Origin: Pseudomonas sp.
GTDB lineage: Bacteria > Pseudomonadota > Gammaproteobacteria > Pseudomonadales > Pseudomonadaceae
Assembly (NCBI RefSeq): GCF_030150285.1
Contig: NZ_JASLGE010000041.1
Coordinates: 1-64,000 of the forward strand
Direction: 5' to 3'
DNA: 64,000 nt
Under the pieces are notes generated by a model, which was not told the origin of the DNA, did not search any database, and saw nothing but the letters and a program-made list of their open reading frames with translations. Made by a program: the position numbers and the translations under genes. This document shows, piece after piece, positions 53,845-61,797 of this stretch; positions within the stretch are counted from its first letter, which is position 1, and each line of letters begins with the position of its first letter.

Positions 53845-54663
53845 TCACCCAGCCACTGATTAACCGCCGCCAAACCGCCCGCGCACATAACGTGCAAAGC
53901 ATAACTCAGGAGGCCGTTTTTACTGGGTAACGAGCTTAAACAACGGGGGGTGAGCGTACGCGCCAGGCATTGACCGCGGTCAGCAGCGATCTCAGTATTC
54001 CGTCAAAACAGGACAAACGCTCCCTGCCTGTGGAGTCAGTCATAAAATCAGAAAGTGTTACCAGGCTACACAACGCGGATAATTGTGGTTACCTTCGCCC
54101 TCTTTAAAGGCCAAAACCCTTGTTCAAGAGATACCTTTTGCTGGCATGCACCGAAATGCGATGCCGGTTACCTGCAAAACAATGATTGTTTACACCTGGA
54201 ACAGACAAAAAATCGGTCACAAAAACGCTTTAACCTAGCGTAACTAACGTAAAACAACATAAAACACACAGAAAACTTGATAGAACGCCCGGCACCTCAC
54301 ATTATTCATACCTTCATTTCGCTCCATACGTCTTCAGGATGAAGGCCCTTAAGCAGGCTTATAACGAGTCAGACAGGGTTCACCACGCCCATGGCACAGC
54401 ACACACGTCGCAGGACTTCTGCAGCGCTCGGTGAAACTGCGCTGACAACAGGCTCCAGGTGCTCATTTACGACGCGTAACGTTCTGCGCGACTTTCACGC
54501 GGGAACTTTACTTAGAGAACCTTCGTTCTGTACGTAAAGGCCAGTCAAGTTTATCTCTACATGAAATTTATAAAATAATAGATGTGCTTCAGAGTGTTCT
54601 CCGACTTGCCGCCGCCGTGCGCAAAGTCGATCTGAGCGATTTAGAAGGCAAAAGAAATAATTT
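53845..54663. other. Intergenic region between catabolic and effector genes
   Basis: About 820 bases without a credible gene. The left part is the upstream region of the GlpA-like operon; the right part holds the first 55-base direct repeat and AT-rich DNA behind the putative immunity gene. A short open frame at 54055-54243 has no recognisable features. Confidence 0.5.
54424..54478. repeat. 55-bp direct repeat, left copy
   Basis: Runs from GCGCTCGGTGAAACTGCGCT to CATTTACGACGCGTA. It matches 56516-56570 at all but one base and lies outside the left end of the PAAR-amidase-immunity cassette. Confidence 0.9.
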
Positions 54664-54951
54664 CTATTTTCTCTTACACTGGTTAAGCTCTTGCTGGCTT
54701 TGCAACGTTGTTGTTATGCCTAACCTATACTTGCAGTACTGAATTACCAAATACCGATCCGAATCGCTTAGCTCACTCAATTTTTTGTCATCTGACTCAT
54801 TCGCAAAAATATTTTCAAAACTTATTTGAAATGTCGGACTTTTCTTAATGAAAAATACTTTTTCCGGATAGGCATCTTCCATTTTTTCGTACACTCCAAC
54901 ATAGAGAGCAACGACAAACATACTCAACATAATAACCAGAAACGATTTCAT
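54664..54951 (-). CDS. Putative periplasmic immunity protein of the amidase effector
   Basis: 95 residues, no recognised family. A hydrophobic N terminus (MKSFLVIMLSMFVVALYVGVY) is either a membrane anchor or a signal, so the protein would face the periplasm. The rest is charged, with two cysteines (YCKYRLG; NQCKRK) that could form a disulfide. The start overlaps the amidase stop by four bases. Size, localisation and position are what is expected for the partner of a peptidoglycan-cutting effector. AT-rich, like the amidase. Function is inferred from context only. Confidence 0.6.
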   Translation of the reverse strand: MKSFLVIMLSMFVVALYVGVYEKMEDAYPEKVFFIKKSPTFQISFENIFANESDDKKLSELSDSDRYLVIQYCKYRLGITTTLQSQQELNQCKRK

Positions 54952-55475
54952 GACAAAGGCGGCCGTAAAAGTTTATTTTTAATTCTAAGATCCCTAACCA
55001 CGCCCATCCCAATATTTCCAGGGCAAATCTTCCCCTCACCCGCTTGCATAGGAAATTCACGATGCCCTCCTAGAGTTGTCACCCTGAAAACACCTGTTAG
55101 TGCCTGGATCAAGGTCTGCAGAGCGTCAATTTGTATAGCGGGTATTTCCTGATCAATATTCCCATTGAACATTTCGAGAGCCTGACGTGCGAAAGCAACT
55201 ATGTCGTTACCTTCTTCTGCAGTTGTCAGGTTTCCTAGCAAAACTATACCAATGACTCCAGTGTTGTAGTTATTTACGCTTGAACCTTTAAATCGAATAT
55301 CGCGCCCCTCAAATACTTTACCCATACAGTCGATGCCGTAGTGATAACCGATATCATCGAACTTCACCTGATGTGCGCTCTGAATAGCACGCATTTGCCC
55401 AGCGCCAGCACCACAGCCGACGCTTCGACCTGCATGATGAAGGGCGATCATCGAGTAGTCCCAGTCATGGCCCAT
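54948..55475 (-). CDS. N-acetylmuramoyl-L-alanine amidase domain, T6SS effector part
   Basis: 175 residues from the first ATG; Amidase_2/PGRP fold cleaving the peptide stem from peptidoglycan. Zinc ligands are visible as His in IALHHAG, His in LGGHREF and Cys in KICPGN; YHYGIDCMGKVFEGRDIRFKGSSVNNYNTGVIGIVLLG is the central sheet. The first strand of the domain (FVERSSWGAHNVKGE) lies upstream of this ATG in the same frame without a start codon, so the true N terminus is missing from a protein that starts here. A one-base deletion separates it from the PAAR gene (see findings). Confidence 0.8.
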   Translation of the reverse strand: MGHDWDYSMIALHHAGRSVGCGAGAGQMRAIQSAHQVKFDDIGYHYGIDCMGKVFEGRDIRFKGSSVNNYNTGVIGIVLLGNLTTAEEGNDIVAFARQALEMFNGNIDQEIPAIQIDALQTLIQALTGVFRVTTLGGHREFPMQAGEGKICPGNIGMGVVRDLRIKNKLLRPPLS

Positions 55476-55513
55476 TTCGCCTTTTACATTATGCGCTCCC
55501 CAAGATGATCGCT

Positions 55514-55969
55514 CTACAAACTCACACCCATTTTATAAAGGTGTCTAATAATTGCTTCTCGAGTAGCAGCTCTATCATTGACAGAGATGGCGATGGGATT
55601 TGCCGGCTGGCCGGGCTTAACTTCCTGTGCCTTTGCTACCGTAGTGAACGTAGATGGGCCGGTTCTGCGGGGTGCTTGCAGTGTAGATTCTCCGCTCCCA
55701 TAACAGGCCGTAAACACAGAAGGGATCAGTCGGGCGTTACAGGGGCAATCGCTGAAACTATCCAGCGTGCCGGCCATAAGTCTTCCATGACTATCGATGT
55801 ATGAAATCCCACCACGGATCCGATAAATTTTTCCGTCCTGTCCACAAAAGACCCGATCGCCTTCCCGAGCATGCAGGAGGCCAAACATGTTGACGCTGTC
55901 ATCACCATCCAGAACTGTGCCACCGCAGGTGGTTTTGTCACCCAGCCCAATGAAATAACCTTTAGACAT
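55514..55969 (-). CDS. PAAR-domain protein, type VI secretion spike tip
   Basis: 151 residues. The N-terminal PAAR domain is seen as GYFIGLGDKTTCGGTVLDGD, MFGLLHAREGDRVFCGQDGKIYRIRGGISYIDSHGRLMAGTLDSFSDCPCNARLIPS. It caps the VgrG spike and carries effectors. After it comes a linker (STLQAPRRTGPSTFTTVAKAQEV) and a helix (REAIIRHLYKMGVSL) that would continue into the amidase in the -1 frame. Ribosome site GGAGAT precedes the ATG. No vgrG or other secretion gene lies in the window, so this is an orphan effector cassette. Confidence 0.85.
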   Translation of the reverse strand: MSKGYFIGLGDKTTCGGTVLDGDDSVNMFGLLHAREGDRVFCGQDGKIYRIRGGISYIDSHGRLMAGTLDSFSDCPCNARLIPSVFTACYGSGESTLQAPRRTGPSTFTTVAKAQEVKPGQPANPIAISVNDRAATREAIIRHLYKMGVSL

Positions 55970-56639
55970 TAATTTTTATCTCCGTCTTATCCGAACGCGC
56001 ACACGATGTTCCCGACCACAGGTTTTGACTGTCAGTGTTAAACTGGCGACGCCGTGAAACAATACAACAGCATCAAGCCTTATCACTTAGTCCCGCCAGA
56101 TAATGGGTAAAAAGTCCTCTGCCAATTGATAATCACCTCGCCATTGCCATGAGCGCTGCCGACTCGGCAACAGGGCTAATACAGCATTAATTTGTATGAT
56201 TCTTAACTACTTTCCTGATGCTTTTCTTTTGTCACTTGGGCCAATGCGTCGTGACTTGCGCACATTAAGGTGGTGTTCATGAGTGCAAGAGCTTGATTAA
56301 GCGTTGTACAAAATAGCTCTGCGCTCGCTGAGTTTGCCTTGCCTGACCCTCGCTCTAATACGTTTCGTACAGGCCCTGGCAAGCAACACATTGGATCTAC
56401 GGGTAACAAAAGAAAATAGGAATTTTCCGAAGAGTTCACTTCGCGATAAAGTTACTGACCCGCATAGTCACACCACGCATGGCGCTTGCCCCCAGGCTCT
56501 GTACGCAATGTATCTGCGCTCGGTGAAACTGCGCTGACAACAGGCTCCAGGCGCTCATTTACGACGCGTAGAGTCGTGCGACCCCGGTTGTATTCTCGCC
56601 TGTTTTCGCCTTGCCAGCGTTTGCTCGGCAGGTTTCTTC
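55970..56639. other. Intergenic region with right direct repeat and one doubtful small frame
   Basis: The 670 bases upstream of the PAAR gene hold its presumed promoter, a doubtful minus-strand frame of 78 codons (56203-56439, ending ALMNTTLMCASHDALAQVTKEKHQESS) that resembles no family I can name, and the right copy of the 55-base repeat. Confidence 0.45.
56516..56570. repeat. 55-bp direct repeat, right copy
   Basis: Same as the left copy except for C instead of T in CCAGGYGCTC. Here the repeat goes on into GCCTGTTTTCGCCTTG, which can pair with CAGGC and the region ahead, forming a hairpin downstream of the hydrolase gene; the left copy lacks this other half. The right copy is therefore probably the parental one. 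Confidence 0.9.
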
Positions 56640-57539
56640 TTAGCGGCGACAAACCCGATCTTGCAGGGCCTTGATGCATCGCCACATCAGCACGGGGTTG
56701 GAATACATGGGGAAATGCCCGCAGTCGGGAATGCACGCCAACTCCACGCCTTGGGCGGCAATGCTCTCAAGGTAGGACAGGTGTGCGTTGGTCGCGCCGT
56801 ACAGGTACTGGCGTGGAAAAGGCAACGCGAGAAACATGTCCATCAGTGTGCCCTGATCGGAAAGCTCGACCATCGATTCGAAAATGCTGCGCACCGCCCC
56901 TGCACGTACTTTATGGGCCAGGCTGGCCGCATAGAGCGCGCTGGCCGGGTCGCGAGCCAACCGCGTGCGCGCAATAAAATCCTTGAAAAAGCGCGCATCG
57001 TCTTCACGGGGATGATCGTGAATCTGCCGGCTGAGAAAGCAATCTTCCGGGGCGATGTTGCCTTCAATATCGACAAAACTCAGCACCCGCCCAGGCTCGG
57101 CGTGAGCAAGCATCAAGCCCGTCAGGCCGCCCATGGAATGGCCCACCAGGTGAAATCGGTCGATGCCCAAATGGCCCAAAACGGCTCGTGCCGTGCTGAC
57201 CATCAAGGGAATGTTGATACGCGTCAGGTCGGCACACACCGTCTCACCGCAGCCGGGGGCGTCGTAGGCAATAAACGGGTGCCCGTCGAAAGCAGCTTGC
57301 AGCGTGATGTCGGCATAGTCTTCTTTGGTGGAACCGAAACCGTGCAAGAACAGGATGGGGGCTTTCGGGCCGCCACGGTGGATGACCGCAAGGTCGAGCG
57401 CAACACCGTCGATGGTCAACGCCAGTGTCTCGTGTATGAAGCGGGCGGGCTGGGCCACGGTTAAAAGATCCTTCGCTGAAACGGTCACTGTCAACGTCCT
57501 GGCCGGGTTTGTAAAATACGAAGCCGCGAAGCCAGCCAT
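56640..57539 (-). CDS. Alpha/beta hydrolase
   Basis: Up to 299 residues. PILFLHGFGSTKEDYADI holds the oxyanion-hole HGF, HLVGHSMGGLTGLMLA the nucleophile serine (GHSMG), and IPDCGHFPMYSNP the catalytic histidine. Likely an esterase or C-C hydrolase; substrate unknown. The start is uncertain: a GTG 51 bases downstream has AGGA in front and may be the real one. Follows the LysR gene on the same strand by nine bases, so both belong to one transcript facing away from the aldolase genes. Confidence 0.8.
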   Translation of the reverse strand: MAGFAASYFTNPARTLTVTVSAKDLLTVAQPARFIHETLALTIDGVALDLAVIHRGGPKAPILFLHGFGSTKEDYADITLQAAFDGHPFIAYDAPGCGETVCADLTRINIPLMVSTARAVLGHLGIDRFHLVGHSMGGLTGLMLAHAEPGRVLSFVDIEGNIAPEDCFLSRQIHDHPREDDARFFKDFIARTRLARDPASALYAASLAHKVRAGAVRSIFESMVELSDQGTLMDMFLALPFPRQYLYGATNAHLSYLESIAAQGVELACIPDCGHFPMYSNPVLMWRCIKALQDRVCRR

Positions 57540-57548
57540 AGGCCGAAC

Positions 57549-58448
57549 CTATGGAAAATGGCGTTCCTTCGCCAGGTCGATCATGGCCTCGACCAGTGGG
57601 TTGTGGTGCTCGACATGCCAGGCCATGGCGGTGGTCACGACATTGGTTTCCGGGTGCAAGGGGCGCACCACCACGTTTTCCGGGGCCAGTTTTTCCATCG
57701 ACTGGGGCACCAGCGCAATGCCTTGGCCGCAACTGACAAACGCGATTTGCGACGACACCGAACGCACCTGATGCAACACGCGGGGCGAGAACCCGCTGGC
57801 CTTGCACAGCCCGACCACGTAATCGAAGTAGACCGGGCTGACATCCCGCGACGCCATGACCAGGGTTTCATCAGCCAATGACGCCAGTGCCAGGGTCGGT
57901 TGGCACGCCTGAGGGTGGTCGCTGGGCAGCGCCACGGCCAGGTGATCCTCGGCAAGGGGCACCGACGCAACGCTACGCCCCAGGTTGCCCTCCAGACGCG
58001 CAAACGCCAGGTCGATATCGCCACTTTCCAGCAGAGGAATGGCCTGAGCGCTGTCGATTTCCCTGACCGAAACGGTGATCAGCGGATGATCCTGCTTGAA
58101 GCGCTCAATCAGCGGTGGCAGCACATCGATCATCGATGAAGTGATCGCCCCGACCGTCAATACACCGGCATGGCCGGCGACCGCTTCATGCACGGCCAGT
58201 TCCAGCCGTTCTAGTTGCTCGGCAAACTTGCGCACCGCCGGAAGGATGGCGGCCCCGGCGGGCGTGAGCTGTGCCCCCCGCCTGGAGCGAATGAACAATT
58301 GCATCCGCAAGGAGTGCTCCAGTGCCTGGATCTGTTCGGTCAAGGGCGGTTGCGACATGCCCAGACGCCGAGCGGCGCGGCTGAAACTCTGGTCTTCAGC
58401 CACGGCCAGGAACAGCCAGAGGTGGCGTATCAAGCGGAAGTTGATCAT
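57549..58448 (-). CDS. LysR-family transcriptional regulator
   Basis: 299 residues. N-terminal helix-turn-helix RHLWLFLAVAEDQSFSRAARRLGMSQPPLTEQIQALEHSLRMQLFIRSRRGAQLTPAGAAILP, then the effector domain (LTVGAITSSMIDVLPPLIERFKQDHPLITVSVREIDSAQAIPLLESGDIDLAFARLE). Divergent from the three aldolase-like genes, with about 100 bases between, the classical LysR layout; it most likely activates them in response to the substrate. Confidence 0.92.
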   Translation of the reverse strand: MINFRLIRHLWLFLAVAEDQSFSRAARRLGMSQPPLTEQIQALEHSLRMQLFIRSRRGAQLTPAGAAILPAVRKFAEQLERLELAVHEAVAGHAGVLTVGAITSSMIDVLPPLIERFKQDHPLITVSVREIDSAQAIPLLESGDIDLAFARLEGNLGRSVASVPLAEDHLAVALPSDHPQACQPTLALASLADETLVMASRDVSPVYFDYVVGLCKASGFSPRVLHQVRSVSSQIAFVSCGQGIALVPQSMEKLAPENVVVRPLHPETNVVTTAMAWHVEHHNPLVEAMIDLAKERHFP

Positions 58449-58556
58449 GACGGCTATCCATAGGTTTGGCGTATAGATAGCTTAGCTTCTTCGTAATATA
58501 CCTATCAAATGACCTTGCACATACTCAAGCCTCACCTACACGAGGCCTGCCCCCAC

Positions 58557-59219
58557 ATGCGCTTGAAAACACCGCTTGACCGTCTTGCGGCTCTGGACAC
58601 CAACACGGTCTCCGACGCCCTGGATTTCCTCAATCTGCCAGGGGCCACCCGCGGCCTGATGCCGTTGTGGAACGGCCCGAAAGTAGTCGGCCGGGCAAGC
58701 ACGGTGCAACTGGGCCCGAGACAGGACGCCGCCTCGACCGCCCACCTCATCACCCCCGTGGTCGAGCGCATCACCACCGATGACCGGGTGCTGGTGATTG
58801 CTGGCGGCGTCGATGGCATCTCCAGTTGGGGTGACATTCTGGCCAACGCCGCCCGGCAAAAAGGCATTCGCGGCTCGGTGATCGACGGCTTCAGCCGCGA
58901 CATTCGCGGCAGTGCCGATATCGGCTACCCGGTGTTTGGCCGGGGCGTGACGATGATCAGCGCACGCAACCGGCTCACTCAGCTAGCGAGCGCCGTGAAG
59001 GTGCGCATGGCCGGTGTCGAGGTGGATGAAGGCGACTATGTGATCGCTGACGAATGCGGATCGGTCTTCGTCGCGGCGGCGGTGATCGAGCCGGTGCTCG
59101 ACCTGGCCGAGCGTATCGCCCACCGCCAAGGCGAGATGGTCGATGCCGTGCGGGCCGGGCGTTCCGTAGAAGACGTGATGCATGACCGCCATTTCGACGC
59201 CCTCCATGAGGAACACTGA
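58557..59219 (+). CDS. RraA / HMG-aldolase family protein, first paralogue
   Basis: About 220 residues. The family core is SSWGDILANAARQKGIRGSVIDGFSRDI: GD and the R-D pair are the pyruvate- and metal-binding residues of 4-hydroxy-4-methyl-2-oxoglutarate aldolase. The N terminus DRLAALDTNTVSDALDFLNLPG is typical. An ATG 48 bases upstream is in frame but has no ribosome site. Either an aldolase/oxaloacetate decarboxylase or a related lyase; the active-site residues are kept, so a role as RNase E inhibitor (RraA) is unlikely. Confidence 0.82.
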   Translation: MRLKTPLDRLAALDTNTVSDALDFLNLPGATRGLMPLWNGPKVVGRASTVQLGPRQDAASTAHLITPVVERITTDDRVLVIAGGVDGISSWGDILANAARQKGIRGSVIDGFSRDIRGSADIGYPVFGRGVTMISARNRLTQLASAVKVRMAGVEVDEGDYVIADECGSVFVAAAVIEPVLDLAERIAHRQGEMVDAVRAGRSVEDVMHDRHFDALHEEH

Positions 59220-59220
59220 G

Positions 59221-59886
59221 ATGAACCTGTCCGACAACGATCTGGTAAACCTGTTCGAAGGCCTGGATACCCCGGGCGTGTCTGATGCCCTGGATAAACT
59301 GGGCCTGCCCGGGCAGGCCTTCGGGATCATGCCGCTGGCCGACTACGGCTCGGTAGTCGTGGGCCCGGCCTTTACCGTGCAGTACGTCAGCGCCAGCACC
59401 CCGCCGGGAACCGTGGGCGATTTTATGGACGACGTGGCTCCCGGTGATGTGGTCGTGATTGCCAATAACGGGCGCACCGACTGCACCGTCTGGGGTGACA
59501 TCATGACCCAGTACGCCCTGGCCCAAGGCATCGCCGGCACAGTGATTGACGGCGTTTGCCGGGACGTGAGCAAGGCCTTGAACGAGGGTTACCCGCTGTT
59601 CAGCCAGGGGCGATTTATGCGCACCGGCAAAGACCGCGTTGAGGTCGTCGCCGTCAACCAACCAGTCTCGGTGGGCAACGCCCGGGTGTGCGCTCGCGAC
59701 ATTGTGGTGGCCGATGCCAACGGCGTGGTCATCGTGCCCCGTGAGCGGGCGCGGGAAGTGGCGCAAACCGCACGGCGCATCGAACACGCCGAAACGCACA
59801 TCCGCGAACTGATCGCCGCGGGCAAAAGCCTCAAGGAGGCCCGCGCCGCCTTGGGTTATCACACCCTGCAGAGTCAGCAACCATGA
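59221..59886 (+). CDS. RraA / HMG-aldolase family protein, second paralogue
   Basis: 221 residues. GLDTPGVSDALDKLGLPGQ, TVWGDIMTQYALAQGIAGTVIDGVCRDV and the later VRARDIVVADANGVVIVPRE-like segment give the full family pattern with GD and R-D kept. It starts one base after the first paralogue ends. An upstream in-frame ATG inside that gene is not used. Low likeness to the first copy outside the motifs points to distinct roles, not a recent duplication. Confidence 0.82.
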   Translation: MNLSDNDLVNLFEGLDTPGVSDALDKLGLPGQAFGIMPLADYGSVVVGPAFTVQYVSASTPPGTVGDFMDDVAPGDVVVIANNGRTDCTVWGDIMTQYALAQGIAGTVIDGVCRDVSKALNEGYPLFSQGRFMRTGKDRVEVVAVNQPVSVGNARVCARDIVVADANGVVIVPRERAREVAQTARRIEHAETHIRELIAAGKSLKEARAALGYHTLQSQQP

Positions 59887-60512
59887 GCCTCAGCCACGAT
59901 TATCAACACCTCGCCAAAGCACTGGGCAGTTCCACCCTGTACGAAGCCTGCGGCTTGCCCTGCGCGGTCGACCGCCAGATCCGCGCCGTGTGGAAAGGCG
60001 CGTTCATCGCCGCACCGGCTTATCCGGTGCAATGCTCGCCCGGTGACAATCTGGGGTTGCACCTGGCCGTTGCCCGCGCGCCGCGTGGCAGCGTTTTAGT
60101 GTGCGACACCGCCGACTTTATCGCAGGTTACTGGGGCGAAGTGCTGACGGTGGCTGCCAAAGTAGCCGGCATCGCGGGTCTGGTCATCAACGGCGGTGTG
60201 CGCGATATCGCCGCACTTGAAGCCCATGGCTTTGCCGTTTTCGCCCGGGGTATCTCGGTGCAGGGGACTGTCAAAGCAACCGCCCCTTCGGTTGGCGAAC
60301 CGTTCACGTTCAGCGGAGCGCCTGTCAGTGCCGGCGACCTGGTGGTGGCTGATGACGATGGCGTCATTATCATTCCCGCCCAGGCCGTGGACCGTACGCT
60401 GCGCGAAGGGCAACAACGCGCGGACAAAGAAGCCGTGTTTATGGCCCGGTTACGCGACGGGCAAACCACATTGGCGCTGATGGGCCTGGCCGTACCGGAA
60501 GAGCACGCATGA
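59883..60512 (+). CDS. RraA / HMG-aldolase family protein, third paralogue
   Basis: 209 residues. GSSTLYEACGLPCAVDRQIRAVW, AGYWGEVLTVAAKVAGIAGLVINGGVRDIAAL and AGDLVVADDDGVIIIPAQAVD. It differs from the others in two motif positions: GE instead of GD, and ING where aldolases usually have IDG, while R-D is kept. Such changes are known in 4-carboxy-4-hydroxy-2-oxoadipate aldolase relatives, so activity is likely but the substrate may differ. ATGA overlaps join it to both neighbours. Confidence 0.82.
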   Translation: MSLSHDYQHLAKALGSSTLYEACGLPCAVDRQIRAVWKGAFIAAPAYPVQCSPGDNLGLHLAVARAPRGSVLVCDTADFIAGYWGEVLTVAAKVAGIAGLVINGGVRDIAALEAHGFAVFARGISVQGTVKATAPSVGEPFTFSGAPVSAGDLVVADDDGVIIIPAQAVDRTLREGQQRADKEAVFMARLRDGQTTLALMGLAVPEEHA

Positions 60513-61717
60513 ACCCTCAAACCCTGAACCATCGCCTGGAGGCCGCCAGGCCCTCAGCCACCTATACGATCATCGACCGTGTTACTGCACGCCGGGCCGA
60601 GGGTGCGACGATCATTTCACTGTGTGCCGGCGAGCCGGACTTCGACACCCCCGAGCACATTCGGGCGGCTGCCATCAACGCGATCCATCAAGGCCACACC
60701 CGCTATACCCAAGTAGCGGGGCTGCGCGCATTACGCGAAGCGATTGCGCGCAAGTACCAGCGCGAAAACGGTCTGGCGGTCGGCTGGCAGGACACACTGG
60801 TGTGCAGTGGCGGTAAACAGGTGATTTACAACGCCCTCGCGGCCACCCTGAACGAAGGTGATGAGGTCATCATTCCCGCCCCGTACTGGGTGAGCTACCC
60901 CGAAATGGTCCAGTTGTGCGGAGGTGAATCACGCATTGTCACCTGCGGTGCCGCGTCGGGCTTCAAGCTGACACCTTCGCAATTGGCCGAGGCCATTGGC
61001 CCGAAGGCCCGCTGGGTGATTCTCAACTCGCCGTCCAACCCGACGGGCGCGGTGTACACCCGTCAAGAACTCAAGGCGTTGGCCGACGTGCTGCTACTCC
61101 ATCCGCACGTGATGATCCTGGCCGATGATATTTACGAGCACTTGATCTTCGATGGCCTCGCCTTCGTCACCCTCGCCCAGGTTGAGCCGCGCCTGGGCGC
61201 ACGTACGCTGACCATGAACGGTGTGTCCAAGGCCTATGCCATGACGGGCTGGCGCATCGGTTTTGCCACGGGCCCGCGCTGGTTGCTCAACGCAATGGAA
61301 AAGCTGCAAGGCCAACAAACCTCCGGTGCCTGCTCAATTTCCCAACATGCCGCTATCGCCGCGCTGGACGGCCCGAAGGGCTTTATCACGAAGAGCCGGG
61401 CCGTGTTCGAGCGCCGCCGCGACTTTGTGGTTGAACAACTGAACAAGGCACCCGGCTTGCGTTGCGAGCGCCCGCAGGGGGCTTTTTACGCCTTCGTCGA
61501 TTGCAGCGCTCTGCTCGGTAAACATTCGCCCGGCGGGCTTTCACTGGCCGACGACACGGCCGTGGCGCGGGCCTTGCTGGAGGAAGCCAACAGTGCCGTA
61601 GTACCTGGCAGCGCTTTCGGCCTGCCTGGCTACCTGCGCATGGCCTATGCGCTGGATGATCACTCGCTGCTCACTGCATGTGAGGCGATCCGCCAGTTCT
61701 GTGAAAACACCCGTTAG
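60509..61717 (+). CDS. PLP-dependent aminotransferase, class I/II (aspartate-type)
   Basis: 402 residues. ISLCAGEPDFDTPEHIRAAAINAI, the central PSNPTGAVYTRQEL, the Schiff-base lysine in TMNGVSKAYAMTGWRIGFATGP and the C-terminal R-M-A motif (GYLRMAYALDD). Of the AspC/AatA subgroup I-gamma. Coupled by ATGA to the third aldolase-like gene, so it should supply or use the same keto acid; a 4-hydroxyglutamate-type substrate is inferred. Confidence 0.9.
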   Translation: MNPQTLNHRLEAARPSATYTIIDRVTARRAEGATIISLCAGEPDFDTPEHIRAAAINAIHQGHTRYTQVAGLRALREAIARKYQRENGLAVGWQDTLVCSGGKQVIYNALAATLNEGDEVIIPAPYWVSYPEMVQLCGGESRIVTCGAASGFKLTPSQLAEAIGPKARWVILNSPSNPTGAVYTRQELKALADVLLLHPHVMILADDIYEHLIFDGLAFVTLAQVEPRLGARTLTMNGVSKAYAMTGWRIGFATGPRWLLNAMEKLQGQQTSGACSISQHAAIAALDGPKGFITKSRAVFERRRDFVVEQLNKAPGLRCERPQGAFYAFVDCSALLGKHSPGGLSLADDTAVARALLEEANSAVVPGSAFGLPGYLRMAYALDDHSLLTACEAIRQFCENTR

Positions 61718-61737
61718 CGTGCAGATCATCACGCATC

Positions 61738-61778
61738 ACTCAGCGAACGGACCGAACCTTACCGTTTGTTCGCTCAGT
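61738..61778 (+). terminator. Hairpin after the aminotransferase gene
   Basis: ACTCAGCGAAC and GTTCGCTCAGT pair with one mismatch over an about 19-base loop. No clear T run follows; it sits between convergent genes. Confidence 0.5.
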
Positions 61779-61797
61779 AGAGCGTCCTGATCTGTTC

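Noticed and set aside
54055..54243. 62-codon plus-strand frame between the dehydrogenase and immunity genes
   Set aside because: No ribosome site, no recognisable domain, and unusual composition for a protein.
53845..54663. Possible origin, RNA gene or hidden toxin in the 0.8-kb gap
   Set aside because: No iterons, tRNA-like fold or conserved frame could be found by reading; only the 55-base repeat stands out.
56203..56439. 78-codon minus-strand frame upstream of the PAAR gene
   Set aside because: Loosely resembles small uncharacterised Pseudomonas proteins at its C terminus, but there is no clear start signal or family; kept only as a remark in the intergenic entry.
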